Assembly: GCF_018613535.1 (NCBI RefSeq)
Contig: NZ_JAGGQB010000002.1
Coordinates: forward strand, 124,001-188,000
Source: Bacillus sp. ISL-51
Lineage (GTDB): Bacteria; Bacillota; Bacilli; Bacillales; Bacillaceae
Length of the DNA stretch: 64,000 nt
Direction of reading: 5' to 3'
The notes below the pieces were generated by a model. The model did not search any database. It saw only the letters and a list, made by a program, of their open reading frames with translations, and was not told the origin of the DNA. The translations under genes and the position numbers were made by a program. Numbering within the stretch: the stretch's first letter is position 1; every line of letters starts with the position of its first letter. Shown here piece by piece: positions 17,337 to 26,120 of this stretch.

Positions 17337-18021
17337 TTTTCTCCTCATAAGGAAGAACATAAAGCGGTTTATCAGCCTTCCATTCGGCAAATAAGACATC
17401 CTCTGCCCCGCTGATGTTTCGCTTTTTCAGCTCTTCTTTCAGCTGCCGCTCTTCCAATCCGGCTTCTTTAAGATTCTCATACAGAACCTCGCCGTCAATG
17501 ATAAGAGTGACCGGTAACGTCACCTGCTTCGGCTTGATCTGCAAATCTCCGTTTGTCGGCGTATCATGGATGAATTTTGGCAGCACGCTGACTAAGCCGT
17601 TCGTTTCTAAAATTGCGTATTCCACTTCTTGAATGGAAAAACAATTGGCCTGTCTGAGAAGGCTTTGCAATTGATTGATGTCCAGTTTATTCTTTTTCAG
17701 CACATCATATTTGAGTTTTCCTTGGCGGATGACAATATTCGGCTCGCCCTCTAAAAGCTTTCTCGAGCCTTTTACTTTTTGTGTAATCAGTTCAATGAGA
17801 AAAATCAAAACGCCCCATAAAAGAGAAGCGAAAATAATTTCCCATATTCTTACCCCTTTGTCATACACCGCATTACCGACCAATTCGCCGAGAATTAACG
17901 CGGATATGAAATCGAATGGCGTAATTTGTGAGAATTGCGTCTTACCTAACAACTTTAAAATCACAAATAAAATGCCCAAACCGCATACTAATTCCCAAGC
18001 AACTGTGATTAAATGTCCCAT
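17332..18021 (-). CDS. yetF: YetF, DUF421 family membrane protein
   Basis: A protein of about 229 residues with three N-terminal transmembrane segments (to about residue 80), then two soluble DUF421 domains. Conserved features include LLGKTQFSQITPFDFISALILGE, GEPNIVIRQGKL and LIIDGEVLYENL. Family members occur in several copies per Bacillus genome, some expressed in spores; the molecular function is poorly known. The start chosen is ATG 18021, with GTAGGTG seven bases upstream; an in-frame GTG three codons earlier overlaps that site. Confidence 0.9.
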   Translation of the reverse strand: MGHLITVAWELVCGLGILFVILKLLGKTQFSQITPFDFISALILGELVGNAVYDKGVRIWEIIFASLLWGVLIFLIELITQKVKGSRKLLEGEPNIVIRQGKLKYDVLKKNKLDINQLQSLLRQANCFSIQEVEYAILETNGLVSVLPKFIHDTPTNGDLQIKPKQVTLPVTLIIDGEVLYENLKEAGLEERQLKEELKKRNISGAEDVLFAEWKADKPLYVLPYEEKK

Positions 18022-18118
18022 AATTAGCACCTACTTCTTAAAAGTCATTACCATTATGGACATTCGCCTATTTTCTATACAGCGGCTCAATACACAAAAA
18101 ACGCAGCCTGTGCCGCGC

Positions 18119-18397
18119 TTACCGTTTGCGGTCTGATCTGATGATTCGAAAGCACACCTCTGCGATATAACCGGCAACAGCACCGAACCCTGCAAAGATT
18201 GCAAACAGCCCGAGGCCCATGCCTTCCCAGCCGCCGACTCCGAAAATACTGTATACAACCGTTCCGAAAGCAAGAAGAGCAAAAATGGCCAACAGCCATT
18301 CCGGCCACATCTTTTTCGGCCATTTTCTGCGGAGGAAAGCGGAGACCCCGCCTGCTATACAAAACGCTAACAAACCGATTATAAAAAAATACCCCAT
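18119..18397 (-). CDS. yesK: YesK-like small membrane protein
   Basis: A 92-residue protein with three hydrophobic segments (FIIGLLAFCIAGGVSAFL, WLLAIFALLAFGTVVYSIF, GLGLFAIFAGFGAVAGYIA) and a basic tail. Length and topology match YesK, and it occupies the yesK position behind yesJ and cotJ. GGGTGGAAGC precedes the ATG. Function is unknown. Its direction and the 32-bp spacing suggest cotranscription with yesJ. Confidence 0.75.
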   Translation of the reverse strand: MGYFFIIGLLAFCIAGGVSAFLRRKWPKKMWPEWLLAIFALLAFGTVVYSIFGVGGWEGMGLGLFAIFAGFGAVAGYIAEVCFRIIRSDRKR

Positions 18398-18429
18398 GCT
18401 TCCACCCCAATCATGTAAAAACGCGGCTC

Positions 18430-18963
18430 TTATTTCACTAATTCTTTTTCAAACAAAAGATAACCCGCGGCCTTTCCTTTTGATTCATACCCCATCCGTC
18501 TGTAAAACGATTGAAGCGCCATATTTTCAGAAACGCAATCGAGGCGGATTTTCGTTTTTCCCGGACAATAAACGCCCGTTTCCGCCCAAGATAAAATGGC
18601 CCGGCCCAGTCCGCGGCCGGCAAACTCTCTGGCAATCGCGAGCCGATGCAAATACACAGACTCCCCATGGCCGTCTTCGCCCCACAGCCGTCTGTCCCAC
18701 TCACTTGCTTCGGGAAGCAGCATGACAACACCGGCCAGTTCTCCGTCCCGCTTGAATAAAAATACATGCCCCTCGGCGATCGAGCCGCGCATGTTATGCG
18801 TATCTTCACCATGTAAAAGGCCGCTCCACTGGTCAGATCCCTTGTCGCGAAGCCATTTCGCCGCTGACACGAGCAGATCCATGACCGCTTGAGCATCTTC
18901 CGGCCGTGCAAGGGAAGCTTGAAAAGTCCCAGTTGTATCGTTTGTAATCGTAAAAGATGACAT
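18430..18963 (-). CDS. yesJ: GNAT family N-acetyltransferase YesJ
   Basis: A 177-residue GCN5-type acetyltransferase. The acetyl-CoA binding core is VYLHRLAIAREFAGRGLGRAI (R-G-x-G-x-A type motif, about residues 107-127), followed by LDCVSENMALQSFYRRMGY. ATG 18963 lies behind a perfect AGGAGG; an ATG 13 codons upstream lacks one. The position after cotJC matches B. subtilis. The substrate is unknown; spore-associated expression is inferred from context. Confidence 0.88.
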   Translation of the reverse strand: MSSFTITNDTTGTFQASLARPEDAQAVMDLLVSAAKWLRDKGSDQWSGLLHGEDTHNMRGSIAEGHVFLFKRDGELAGVVMLLPEASEWDRRLWGEDGHGESVYLHRLAIAREFAGRGLGRAILSWAETGVYCPGKTKIRLDCVSENMALQSFYRRMGYESKGKAAGYLLFEKELVK

Positions 18964-19054
18964 AAAGGCCTCCTGTATTGTCAGAATATTGGACACCTTC
19001 ATTATAAAACAAACTCCGCCCAGAAAAAAACAGCCTTCTTCATGGAGGGCCGTT

Positions 19055-19624
19055 TTAGAAAATCTTCTTCTTGCCGCGTTCTTCTTTCAAAATCTCAACC
19101 GCTTCCCTGAAGCGCATGGAGTGGACGATTTCCCGCTCACGCAAGAAACGGAGGGAATCATTTAAATCAGGATCATCTGAAATGTCAATAATCCACTGAT
19201 ATGTCGCTCTTGCCTTCTCTTCTGCCGCGATGTCTTCATATAAATCAGCGATCGGGTCCCCCTTCGCCTGTATGTAAGTTGCAGTAAACGGGACACCGGC
19301 CGCATTTTGATAAAACAGCGCGCTGTCGTGATTGACGTAATAATCGCCAAGCCCCGCGTCACGCATCTGCTGAGGCGTCGCGTCCTTTGTCAGCTTATAA
19401 ATCATCGTCGCAATCATTTCTAAATGCGCAAATTCCTCCGTGCCGATATCAGTCAGCAGCCCGATGACCTTATCAGGTATCGTATAGCGCTGGTTTAAAT
19501 ACCGGAGCGCTGCGGCCAATTCGCCGTCCGCCCCGCCGTATTGCTCAATGAGATATTTCGCCAGCATCGGGTTGCAAGTGCTGACTTTTACAGGATATTG
19601 CAGCTTTTTTTCATATACCCACAT
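19055..19624 (-). CDS. cotJC: Spore coat protein CotJC, manganese-catalase-like
   Basis: A 189-residue four-helix-bundle protein of the Mn-catalase family. Metal-ligand residues are visible in GELAAALRYL, EEFAHLEMIA, AAEEKARATYQ and REREIVHSMRF. It is the third gene of the cotJ operon and is thought to lie in the inner coat with CotJA (established for B. subtilis). GGGAGGGATCAG precedes the ATG. Whether it has catalase activity in the spore is unclear. Confidence 0.95.
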   Translation of the reverse strand: MWVYEKKLQYPVKVSTCNPMLAKYLIEQYGGADGELAAALRYLNQRYTIPDKVIGLLTDIGTEEFAHLEMIATMIYKLTKDATPQQMRDAGLGDYYVNHDSALFYQNAAGVPFTATYIQAKGDPIADLYEDIAAEEKARATYQWIIDISDDPDLNDSLRFLREREIVHSMRFREAVEILKEERGKKKIF

Positions 19625-19638
19625 TCACTGATCCCTCC

Positions 19639-19902
19639 CTATACTTGCCATGGCCAAGGACCGCGGCCCCAATCCCACTGTGCCCCAGCCTGGCTGACGC
19701 CGTATTGCAAAAGCGGGCCGTATTCCGGCTCAAAACGTTTTCTGAGCTGCTTTGAGTACCGGGAATATTCATGAAACTGCTGAAGCGCAAGGCGGTCATG
19801 AGGATGCGTATCAAGATAAAGCGTCAGTTCCACCAAGACAAAATCCGCCGCCTGTATTTGCTCCAGCAGCCGGTAATATTCATCATCAATCTTTTTCGCC
19901 AT
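19639..19902 (-). CDS. cotJB: Spore coat protein CotJB
   Basis: An 87-residue protein: an N-terminal helical part ([19 protein letters not shown]) and a Trp/Gly-rich tail ([12 protein letters not shown]) typical of CotJB. The ATG at 19902 is preceded by GGGGGGG and overlaps the end of cotJA by 17 bases, giving translational coupling. It is needed with CotJA and CotJC for the CotJ assembly. Confidence 0.92.
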   Translation of the reverse strand: MAKKIDDEYYRLLEQIQAADFVLVELTLYLDTHPHDRLALQQFHEYSRYSKQLRKRFEPEYGPLLQYGVSQAGAQWDWGRGPWPWQV

Positions 19903-20134
19903 ATTCGATTCCCCCCCGATAAGGATTATCATAGAAATCATACAGATCCTTCCAAAGGGTTCCTTTCTTTAATGCCTCCATCGGAGAAAATTGCTCTAAA
20001 TGATACGGCTGAAACCTCATATAAAGCTGCGGCGGCGTACTGTAATACTTTCTCCCGATCGGCGGGCACGGATCAAACCTGCTGTGGAAGGGCTTATAGG
20101 ATTTGATCGGTGTAAACGGCTCGTTTTCTTTCAT
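19886..20134 (-). CDS. cotJA: Spore coat protein CotJA
   Basis: An 82-residue protein matching CotJA ([20 protein letters not shown] near the start, [20 protein letters not shown] later). ATG 20134 is behind AAAGGAGG, and family length is reached from here. CotJA is required for CotJC to assemble into the coat. It is the first gene of the operon, under the sigma-E-like promoter at 20170-20199. Confidence 0.93.
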   Translation of the reverse strand: MKENEPFTPIKSYKPFHSRFDPCPPIGRKYYSTPPQLYMRFQPYHLEQFSPMEALKKGTLWKDLYDFYDNPYRGGIEYGEKD

Positions 20135-20169
20135 AACGATCCTCCTTTCCAAGAAACACATGACCTTAA

Positions 20170-20199
20170 TAGGTATGAACATGGAAAGGCATTTATGCC
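20170..20199 (-). promoter_or_regulatory. Sigma-E-like promoter of cotJABC
   Basis: On the minus strand: GGCATAAA (20192-20199), 14 bases, CATACCTA (20170-20177). This is close to the mother-cell sigma-E consensus and lies about 30 bases upstream of the cotJA start. B. subtilis cotJ is sigma-E dependent. Confidence 0.65.
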
Positions 20200-20261
20200 T
20201 TTACGGTTCAGGATCATTTCGTCCAAAAAAGCCGGCATGCACAAAGACATGATCTGAGCGG

Positions 20262-20291
20262 CAAAAAAGTCCGCTCATTAGAACGGACTTT
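20262..20291 (-). terminator. Terminator downstream of aadK
   Basis: Arms AAAGTCCG (20266-20273) and CGGACTTT (20284-20291), followed on the minus strand by T. It lies 54 bases after the aadK stop. Confidence 0.8.
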
Positions 20292-20344
20292 ACTCGTGAC
20301 TTTTCTCATACGGATACAGCTTTGTTCTCTTATATATAGTTTTG

Positions 20345-21202
20345 TCAAGTTAAACGTTGAAGGAAACGATCATAGTTTTTCAACGAATAATCCGTAATTT
20401 GTTTATCATACTCAGGATATTTATATCCTAATGCAGAAGCCGCTGACTTTGAATAGGTTCTAAAGAGATCATAACAATCAAATAATGCCTTCCACACGCT
20501 TTCATAAGTATTGCCGACATAGGTATTCAGCAGGATTTCCCAGTCTTTTACGTCCATGTATTTTTGAATATACTTGTAATTCTTCCCCACACTTAATGAA
20601 AACTGATTTTCTATCCCAATATTCCAAGCAATCATACGCAATACATTAGGTCTTAAAATGTCATTCATATGATCGAGCGCATACAGTATTTCGTTACGCA
20701 TTAACCCTTTAATAACATAGGTTGAAACCATCCAAAATTCATTACAGCAATCATCAAACTCCCTGGAAGTTGGTTTCTTGATATGATATTGTTCATCAGC
20801 CGCCATCATCCTGCGGCGGATTCGGTCATCCTTGTCTAATAATACTTCATCACTCTCTGCAAAATAATGCTCTGTTTGATTTACAGGGATCAAGGTTAAA
20901 TCGATTTTATGATCATCTTTAAAAAGCATTAAATAGGAGAACCAGCCTCCGAGCTCCGGAGGGAAAAGTTCCATATCTTCAGGTTTTTGCATCATCATTC
21001 TTTCTCCAAACTGAGCCAGCCATCCGTCGTCGGACGTGAAAGAGTCCATATCGGTCACAAAATAAGAAACATCATAGTCTTGAAATCGGTCTCTCGGTAC
21101 ATTTTTATTGGTCCTTGACCCCTCCAATGTGACAAGGCGGATTCGCTCGTCCTTTTTTGCAATATCAAGAATTAAATTCATCATTTCGCTTTCACTTCTC
21201 AC
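20345..21202 (-). CDS. aadK: Aminoglycoside 6-adenylyltransferase AadK (ANT(6) family)
   Basis: A 285-residue nucleotidyltransferase. The N-terminal core has LVTLEGSRTNKNVP and FQDYDVSYFVTD (G-S plus D-x-D metal site), then LFPPELGGWFSYLMLF and KIDLTLIPV. The C-terminal helical domain contains REFDDCCNEFWMVSTYVIKG, which is typical of AadK. The enzyme adenylylates streptomycin using ATP. In B. subtilis 168 aadK lies elsewhere, so its place between cotJ and yeeK is specific to this lineage. The gene is more AT-rich than its neighbours. Two spaced Met codons near the start do not change the domain. Confidence 0.92.
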   Translation of the reverse strand: MRSESEMMNLILDIAKKDERIRLVTLEGSRTNKNVPRDRFQDYDVSYFVTDMDSFTSDDGWLAQFGERMMMQKPEDMELFPPELGGWFSYLMLFKDDHKIDLTLIPVNQTEHYFAESDEVLLDKDDRIRRRMMAADEQYHIKKPTSREFDDCCNEFWMVSTYVIKGLMRNEILYALDHMNDILRPNVLRMIAWNIGIENQFSLSVGKNYKYIQKYMDVKDWEILLNTYVGNTYESVWKALFDCYDLFRTYSKSAASALGYKYPEYDKQITDYSLKNYDRFLQRLT

Positions 21203-21432
21203 ATGTAAAACCCCCCGACAAAGAGATCAGACCCTTTTTGATGATGCTGTTCATAAACGGTGATTTTTCCCCAATAACTTAAAAGGAATTTTATCATATT
21301 CGTTTTACTGAGTGCAGTTATAATCAACAGAAAGAAAAGGTCTGTAAGCCTGCTCATGATTTGCAGAAAACCCTATGTACTTGTTGATTGATGATTTTGT
21401 TCCAACAGTACAATTCAGCTGCAAGAACATGA

Positions 21433-21460
21433 GAAAAACACTCTTGCTGCTCAAGAGTGC
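21433..21460 (-). terminator. Terminator of yeeK
   Basis: Arms CACTCTTG (21439-21446) and CAAGAGTG (21452-21459) around CTGCT, followed by five T on the minus strand, 14 bases after the yeeK stop. Confidence 0.88.
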
Positions 21461-21473
21461 CCTTCTCTTATGA

Positions 21474-21770
21474 TTAGGCATACTGGCCGGCCCGATGATG
21501 GAACGGATAATGATGGTGGTATCCGCCATAGCCTCCGCCGTAACCTCCGTAGCCATAGCCCGGATATCCGAAGCCGCCATAACCTCCGTAACCTCCGTAG
21601 CCGTAGCCCGGATATCCTCCAAAACCGCCATAGCCTCCGTAACCTCCGTAGCCATAGCCCGGATATCCTCCGAAGCCCCCGTAACCGCCATAACCGCCTG
21701 GGTAGCCTCCAAATCCGTAGCCGCCGCCAAACCCTCCGTAGCCTCCGTAAATCGGTCTTCTTTCATTCAT
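21474..21770 (-). CDS. yeeK: Glycine/tyrosine-rich spore coat protein YeeK
   Basis: A 98-residue low-complexity protein. After MNERRPIYGG it is almost entirely GYGG, GGFGGYPGYGYGG-type repeats, ending in a His-rich GYHHHYPFHH tail. This composition and the locus next to yeeI match YeeK, an inner-coat protein of B. subtilis made late under sigma-K. The protein seems shorter than the 145 residues I recall for B. subtilis, consistent with repeat-number change. ATG 21770 is behind AAGGAG; an open frame further upstream lacks a start signal. Confidence 0.88.
   Translation of the reverse strand: MNERRPIYGGYGGFGGGYGFGGYPGGYGGYGGFGGYPGYGYGGYGGYGGFGGYPGYGYGGYGGYGGFGYPGYGYGGYGGGYGGYHHHYPFHHRAGQYA
21525..21690. 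repeat. In-frame tandem repeats inside yeeK
   Basis: A unit of about 50 bases, containing TAGCCCGGATATCC or a near variant, recurs around 21550, 21604 and 21654. It encodes the GYPGYGYGGYGGYGGF module. Such repeats commonly change copy number by slippage or recombination between strains. Confidence 0.8.
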
Positions 21771-21801
21771 GATCAATCGCTCCTTCACATAGGTTACAGT
21801 C

Positions 21802-21830
21802 CAGCTTATGAGATTTGGAACGAAACGTAT
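21802..21830 (-). promoter_or_regulatory. Sigma-K-like promoter of yeeK
   Basis: On the minus strand: ATAC (21827-21830), then 16 bases, then CATAAGCTG (21802-21810). This matches the AC-N16-CATANNNTA pattern with one mismatch and is 32 bases upstream of the start codon. Confidence 0.65.
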
Positions 21831-21890
21831 GGGCATCCGCCCATTTTTTACAAAATAATAAATGAATCTCTTTACAAGGCCTGCATAAAT

Positions 21891-21917
21891 AAAAAAAGAC
21901 CGGAACATGTTCCGGCC
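21891..21917 (-). terminator. Terminator of yeeI
   Basis: Arms GGCCGGAACA and TGTTCCGGTC (as read on the minus strand) followed by seven T, 13 bases after the yeeI stop. Confidence 0.9.
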
Positions 21918-21929
21918 TTCTGTCTGACT

Positions 21930-22649
21930 TTATTCGCCTAAATCTACATTATGGTAGACCTGCTGCACGTCTTCCAGATCCTCTAATACATCAATAAGCT
22001 TTTCAAACTGAGCTTTCGCTTCTTCCGGCAGCTCAACTTCATTTTGCGCCAGCATCGTCAGTTCAGCCACGGTAAATTCTTCAACGCCTGCATTTTTAAA
22101 GGCTTCCTGCACGGCATGGAATTGATCAGGCTCAGCATAAACGATGACACTGTCATCCTCTTCTAAAATATCGCGGACATCCACATCAGCTTCCATCAGC
22201 AGTTCAAGCGCTTCATCAGCCGATTTGCCCTCAACCCCGATAACAGCCGTCGCATCAAACATGTAAGCGACAGACCCGCTGACGCCCATGTTTCCGCCGT
22301 TTTTCCCAAACGCAGCCCGCACTTCAGGCGCCGTCCGGTTCACGTTATTTGTCAAAGCGTCAACGATGATCATTGACCCGTTCGGCCCGAAGCCTTCATA
22401 ACGCAGCTCATCAAAATTCTCTTCCGCACCGCCCTTCGCCTTTTCAATCGCACGCTCAATGATGTTTTTCGGCACACTGTACGTCTTCGCGCGCTCCAGC
22501 ACTACTTTCAGCGCTTGGTTTGACTCCGGATCAGGCTCGCCCTGTTTTGCCGCCACATAAATCTCACGGCCAAACTTTGCGTAAATCCGGCTGGTATTCG
22601 CATCTTTTGACGCTTTCTTTTCTTTAATATTGTTCCACTTACGGCCCAT
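21930..22649 (-). CDS. yeeI: YebC/TACO1-family translation factor YeeI
   Basis: A 239-residue member of the YebC family: an N-terminal [32 protein letters not shown] block, central [10 protein letters not shown] and [20 protein letters not shown], and a C-terminal acidic region. Two YebC-type proteins exist in Bacillus; YeeI belongs to the group recently linked to relief of ribosome stalling at proline-rich stretches, while others act as regulators. GAGAGTGG precedes the ATG. It appears monocistronic. Confidence 0.93.
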   Translation of the reverse strand: MGRKWNNIKEKKASKDANTSRIYAKFGREIYVAAKQGEPDPESNQALKVVLERAKTYSVPKNIIERAIEKAKGGAEENFDELRYEGFGPNGSMIIVDALTNNVNRTAPEVRAAFGKNGGNMGVSGSVAYMFDATAVIGVEGKSADEALELLMEADVDVRDILEEDDSVIVYAEPDQFHAVQEAFKNAGVEEFTVAELTMLAQNEVELPEEAKAQFEKLIDVLEDLEDVQQVYHNVDLGE

Positions 22650-22702
22650 TTTGTTCCACTCTCTTTCACGAATTGAATCTGTATGATAAATACTCTTTTT
22701 CT

Positions 22703-22732
22703 ATTATACCTCAAGTGGTTTGGTTGTTTCGA
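22703..22732 (-). promoter_or_regulatory. Candidate sigma-A promoter of yeeI
   Basis: On the minus strand: TCGAAA (22727-22732), 18 bases, a perfect TATAAT (22703-22708), about 55 bases upstream of the start. The -35 element is weak. Confidence 0.45.
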
Positions 22733-22969
22733 GTGTAAGACGTTAGAAAAAGCAGCCAGCAGATTTTCCCCTGTCAAAATAACGGCGGAGTAGCTGAACG
22801 TGCCATTAACGAACTCTGACTTTTGTATGTATGAAACACAAAAATTCAGTATACAGGAACTAAGTCGCAAGCCAAAAGATTCATTTTATCCTCATTACCT
22901 ATTTCCTACACTGCACATCCGGCAACACGTGGTAAAATTTTGATATCGAACAAAAGAAAGGATATGGTC

Positions 22970-24976
22970 ATGAAAGTTCTCGAAGCAACCACCCTGCTTT
23001 CCGCCGCAAAACAGCGCGCGGGAGAATACAAAGAACTCCGCGGCCACATGGCCAGCCTGAAAAAATCGTTCCAAGGCATGGCTGACCTCGGCGGCAATGA
23101 TTTCTCAGGCAAAGGCGCCGACAACATCAAAGCCTTTTTCCAAGACCACGCAGGCGTCGCAGACAGCTGGCTCGAACTGATCGACATGAAAATCGCATTT
23201 CTTACAAGCCTAGCGGGAAAAGTTGAAGACGCCGGACTCTCCCAGTCGTATGTGGAAGAATCCTTTTTAGAGCACGAGCTCACCCACGCCCTCAGTAAAT
23301 CAAAGGCAATTATGGAAGAGCAGAAAAAAGACATGCGCTCTATTTTGGGAGAAATCGAAGACATCATCTCGCTCGATCTCTTTTCCACCGAAAGCGTGGA
23401 TCACAAGCTCCAATCAGCCGACAAAAAGAGAAACGAAACGATACATAAACTCGGCAAACTGGATCATGATTTAACCGCAGAATACGCAGAAACCGAAGCA
23501 AATGAACATTTCATCCAAGCAGATTTTCAACAGCTCCAAAACGCCACAGGCAAAGGAAAAAGCGCAACGCCGCTCCACTACAACGCCAAGGCGTACAGAG
23601 AAAGCGACATTCATAAGAAAAAAGGTGAGATTGCGAGGCATTCGGAGGCTTATTTGACGATTAAGAAGGAAGAAGCGAGAGAGCGGGAAATTGAAAAACT
23701 GAAAGAAAGACTGAAAAACTACGATTATACGAATGCCGATGAGTTCTACTCCATGGCCAAAACGATCGGCTACGAAAACCTGACAAAAGAACAGCAGCGC
23801 TACTTCACCCAGATTGAAAACACGCATGAGCTCACAGACGGTTTCAAAGGCGTTGCGGTCGGTCTTTATGATTCAGGAAAAGACGCGGTCACAGGCCTGT
23901 GGGATATGATCACAGATCCAGGCGGAACTGTTGAAGCCATTACCGGAGCGGTGGCTCACCCTATCAAAACGTATGAAGCCATTTCAGCCGCAATTGAAGA
24001 ATCGTACAAAAGAGACATGGTCAACGGTGACACCTACTCAAAAGCAAGATGGGTGTCGTATGCTATAGGCACCGTTGTGACATCAGTTGTCGGCACAAAA
24101 GGCGTCGGCGCCGTCTCAAAAACAGGCACAGCCGCCAAAGTGACGGCCAAAGTCAAAACAGCAGCAAGCAAGTCAGCAGCTGCCCAAAAAGCCATAACGG
24201 TCTCAAAACAAACCGTTGATCAGATCAAGCAAAAGGTCAACACAGGCATTGAAGTATCAAAAAAACACGTCAAAAACAAATTAAATCAAATCGGAGATCT
24301 CACCCTTGCGGACATTCTCCCCTATCATCCCCGTCACGACTTAGTGCCGGCAGGCGTTCCTTACAACACAGTCAACGGGATTACGCTTAAAGAGGAACTC
24401 CAGAAATTCGCCAAGGTCATCCTTCCGAAACCGTACGGAACCTCTGCAAGCGGCAGACGAACACCGACACCACATGTACCGCCGGTAACCGTTAAATACG
24501 GCGAGCATTATGCGAAATGGACCAGAAAGAAAGTCTTGAAGCCGAATGTCATCTACAAAACAAAAGAAGGCTACACGTACACCACTGACAACTATGGTAG
24601 AATTACAAGTGTCAAAGCAGACTTGCAGCTGGGAGAAGCAAACCGAAACCAATATGCACAGTCAAAAGCAGGTAAACCAGACCGTCTGACAGATGACGAC
24701 GGAGGCCACCTAATCGCCACTCAATTCAAAGGCTCAGGCCAGTTCGACAATATCGTGCCGATGAATTCTCAGATTAATAGAAGCGGCGGGAAATGGTATG
24801 AGATGGAGAAGGAGTGGGCTAAAGCTTTAAGCAGAAAACCACCTAAAAAAGTAGCAGTTCAAATTGAATCAGTCTATTCTGGAGATTCACTTAGACCATC
24901 ATATTTCGATGTAACCTATAAAATTGGAAGCAGGAAAGAAATAAGTGTCTCTATTAAAAATCAGCGAGGGGGTTAA
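22970..24976 (+). CDS. yeeF: LXG-domain polymorphic toxin with DNA/RNA non-specific endonuclease tail, YeeF
   Basis: A 668-residue contact-dependent toxin. The N-terminal LXG helical domain (about 1-230) mediates export by the type VIIb (Yuk/Yue) system; a linker (310-440) is rich in Ala, Lys and Thr. The C-terminal nuclease (about 510-668) has [15 protein letters not shown] near residue 580, then [20 protein letters not shown], which is the NS_2-type endonuclease signature with its catalytic His. The start chosen is ATG 22970 behind AGAAAGGAT. The immunity gene follows after 4 bp. Expression of such operons in B. subtilis depends on DegU (known); I see no clear promoter. The N-terminal half is core-like in composition, while the tail region and downstream genes are AT-rich. 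Confidence 0.94.
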   Translation: MKVLEATTLLSAAKQRAGEYKELRGHMASLKKSFQGMADLGGNDFSGKGADNIKAFFQDHAGVADSWLELIDMKIAFLTSLAGKVEDAGLSQSYVEESFLEHELTHALSKSKAIMEEQKKDMRSILGEIEDIISLDLFSTESVDHKLQSADKKRNETIHKLGKLDHDLTAEYAETEANEHFIQADFQQLQNATGKGKSATPLHYNAKAYRESDIHKKKGEIARHSEAYLTIKKEEAREREIEKLKERLKNYDYTNADEFYSMAKTIGYENLTKEQQRYFTQIENTHELTDGFKGVAVGLYDSGKDAVTGLWDMITDPGGTVEAITGAVAHPIKTYEAISAAIEESYKRDMVNGDTYSKARWVSYAIGTVVTSVVGTKGVGAVSKTGTAAKVTAKVKTAASKSAAAQKAITVSKQTVDQIKQKVNTGIEVSKKHVKNKLNQIGDLTLADILPYHPRHDLVPAGVPYNTVNGITLKEELQKFAKVILPKPYGTSASGRRTPTPHVPPVTVKYGEHYAKWTRKKVLKPNVIYKTKEGYTYTTDNYGRITSVKADLQLGEANRNQYAQSKAGKPDRLTDDDGGHLIATQFKGSGQFDNIVPMNSQINRSGGKWYEMEKEWAKALSRKPPKKVAVQIESVYSGDSLRPSYFDVTYKIGSRKEISVSIKNQRGG

Positions 24977-24980
24977 CCTA

Positions 24981-25451
24981 ATGGAAACTAAGAGAATGCA
25001 AGATTTGTATCAACTTATTGGAGAAAAACTAAATGACATCATACCTGATGAATGGACAAAGATTTACCTGTATGCAGAAATATTAGATGATTCCACAATG
25101 GTTCTATTTCACTTCAAAACACCAGAAAGTAATCAAATTATCTATTCACAAGATATACCTAGCCATTACAACGTAAGCAAAGATATTTTCAAGACGTTGT
25201 TAAGAGAACTAAGAGAACTTTTTGAAGAATTAAGAACTGAGCATAGAAATAATAACGATGATGTTTGGACTAATCTTACACTAACATTGGATAATAGCGG
25301 AGAATTCCAATTAGATTATAATTATGATGATATTTTAGCATCGGAATTAGATGGATACGAAAGAATCGCAATATGGGAGTATAAAAACCTTGGTATTTTG
25401 CCTGAAGATGAGGACGATAAAGAATTTGTAACAAACTACTTCGGCCTATAA
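24981..25451 (+). CDS. yezG: DUF600/YezG-family immunity protein, cognate to YeeF
   Basis: A 156-residue acidic protein (METKRMQDLYQLIGEKLN at the start, then IPDEWTKIYLYAEILDDS, and an acidic tail with LGILPEDEDDKEFV). This is the YezG family, which binds and neutralises YeeF-type nucleases in the cytoplasm. GAGGGGG lies 10 bases before ATG 24981, only 4 bases after the toxin stop, so toxin and antidote are translationally linked. A stem-loop with GGCTCAGC/GCTGGGCT arms follows near 25461. Confidence 0.9.
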   Translation: METKRMQDLYQLIGEKLNDIIPDEWTKIYLYAEILDDSTMVLFHFKTPESNQIIYSQDIPSHYNVSKDIFKTLLRELRELFEELRTEHRNNNDDVWTNLTLTLDNSGEFQLDYNYDDILASELDGYERIAIWEYKNLGILPEDEDDKEFVTNYFGL

Positions 25452-25518
25452 ATCAATAACGGCTCAGCACTTCTTTGCTGGGCTATTTTAAAACCATTTT
25501 GTAAGTAAGCTATCGTTA

Positions 25519-25609
25519 TGCAAACACCCCATAAGAAATTTAATAATAACAGTCTTGATATAAACCAATAAAAAAATACTTAGAAGACTATCCTGAAAAT
25601 CCAATCTAA
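25519..25609 (+). pseudogene. Frameshifted tail of an orphan toxin module
   Basis: Two short frames, MQTPHKKFNNNSLDI and, after a frame change, KPIKKYLEDYPENPI followed by TAA at 25607, read like the last residues of a polymorphic-toxin nuclease. They end 16 bases before the second immunity gene, exactly where a toxin tail would be expected in a toxin/immunity cassette. Family identity is inferred from position and composition. Confidence 0.45.
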
Positions 25610-25625
25610 TAAAGTTGGGAAAACG

Positions 25626-26087
25626 ATGTTAGAAAACATTTATCTGCAAATAGCTGATGTCATAAGAAGAATGATCCCTTCCGAATGGAACAAAGTAGTT
25701 CTTTATGCAGAAGTACTAGACGGCTCCAGAGAAGTGTACTTCTTCTTCCAAACGCCAGAAAACGAAGAGTATATTTACTCTCACGACATTCCAGAACATT
25801 TTCAGGTCAGCAAAAAAATTTATACCGAACTACTACTAGACCTCCAAGAGTTGTTTAAGCAGTTACACACTGAGTTTAAAGAAAATAATCCCGAAGCATG
25901 GACAAATTTGACACTGAATCTTGAAAGCAATGGAACGTTCTCAATTGATTATGATTATGAAGATGTTATTGCATCTGATTTGGACGAATACGAAAGACAA
26001 ATGATCTGGGAATACACTAACTTGGGTATTCTCCCTGAAGACGAAGAGGATAAAGAATTTGTTAAGGATTATCTAAATATTAAATAA
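25626..26087 (+). CDS. Second DUF600/YezG-type immunity protein (orphan paralogue)
   Basis: A 153-residue paralogue of the YeeF immunity protein: IPSEWNKVVLYAEVLDGSRE, YSHDIPEHFQVSKKIY and LGILPEDEEDKEFV align along the whole length, but the two are clearly diverged. It starts at ATG 25626 with a modest ribosome binding site. No intact toxin precedes it; only the stub at 25519-25609. It may protect against a YeeF variant carried by competing strains, the usual interpretation of orphan immunity genes. Confidence 0.88.
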   Translation: MLENIYLQIADVIRRMIPSEWNKVVLYAEVLDGSREVYFFFQTPENEEYIYSHDIPEHFQVSKKIYTELLLDLQELFKQLHTEFKENNPEAWTNLTLNLESNGTFSIDYDYEDVIASDLDEYERQMIWEYTNLGILPEDEEDKEFVKDYLNIK

Positions 26088-26120
26088 TGGCTTCAACAAT
26101 TCAAAGGTAGAGGATCATCA

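Noticed and set aside
21525..21690. CRISPR-like array in the 21.5-21.7 kb repeats
   Set aside because: The repeats are in frame inside a coat-protein gene, with no unique spacers and no cas genes nearby.
21305..21766. Long alternate-frame reading of the yeeK repeats (Ala/Thr/Met-rich)
   Set aside because: It is a shadow produced by the repeat structure; the Gly/Tyr frame has the start signal, the promoter and known homology.
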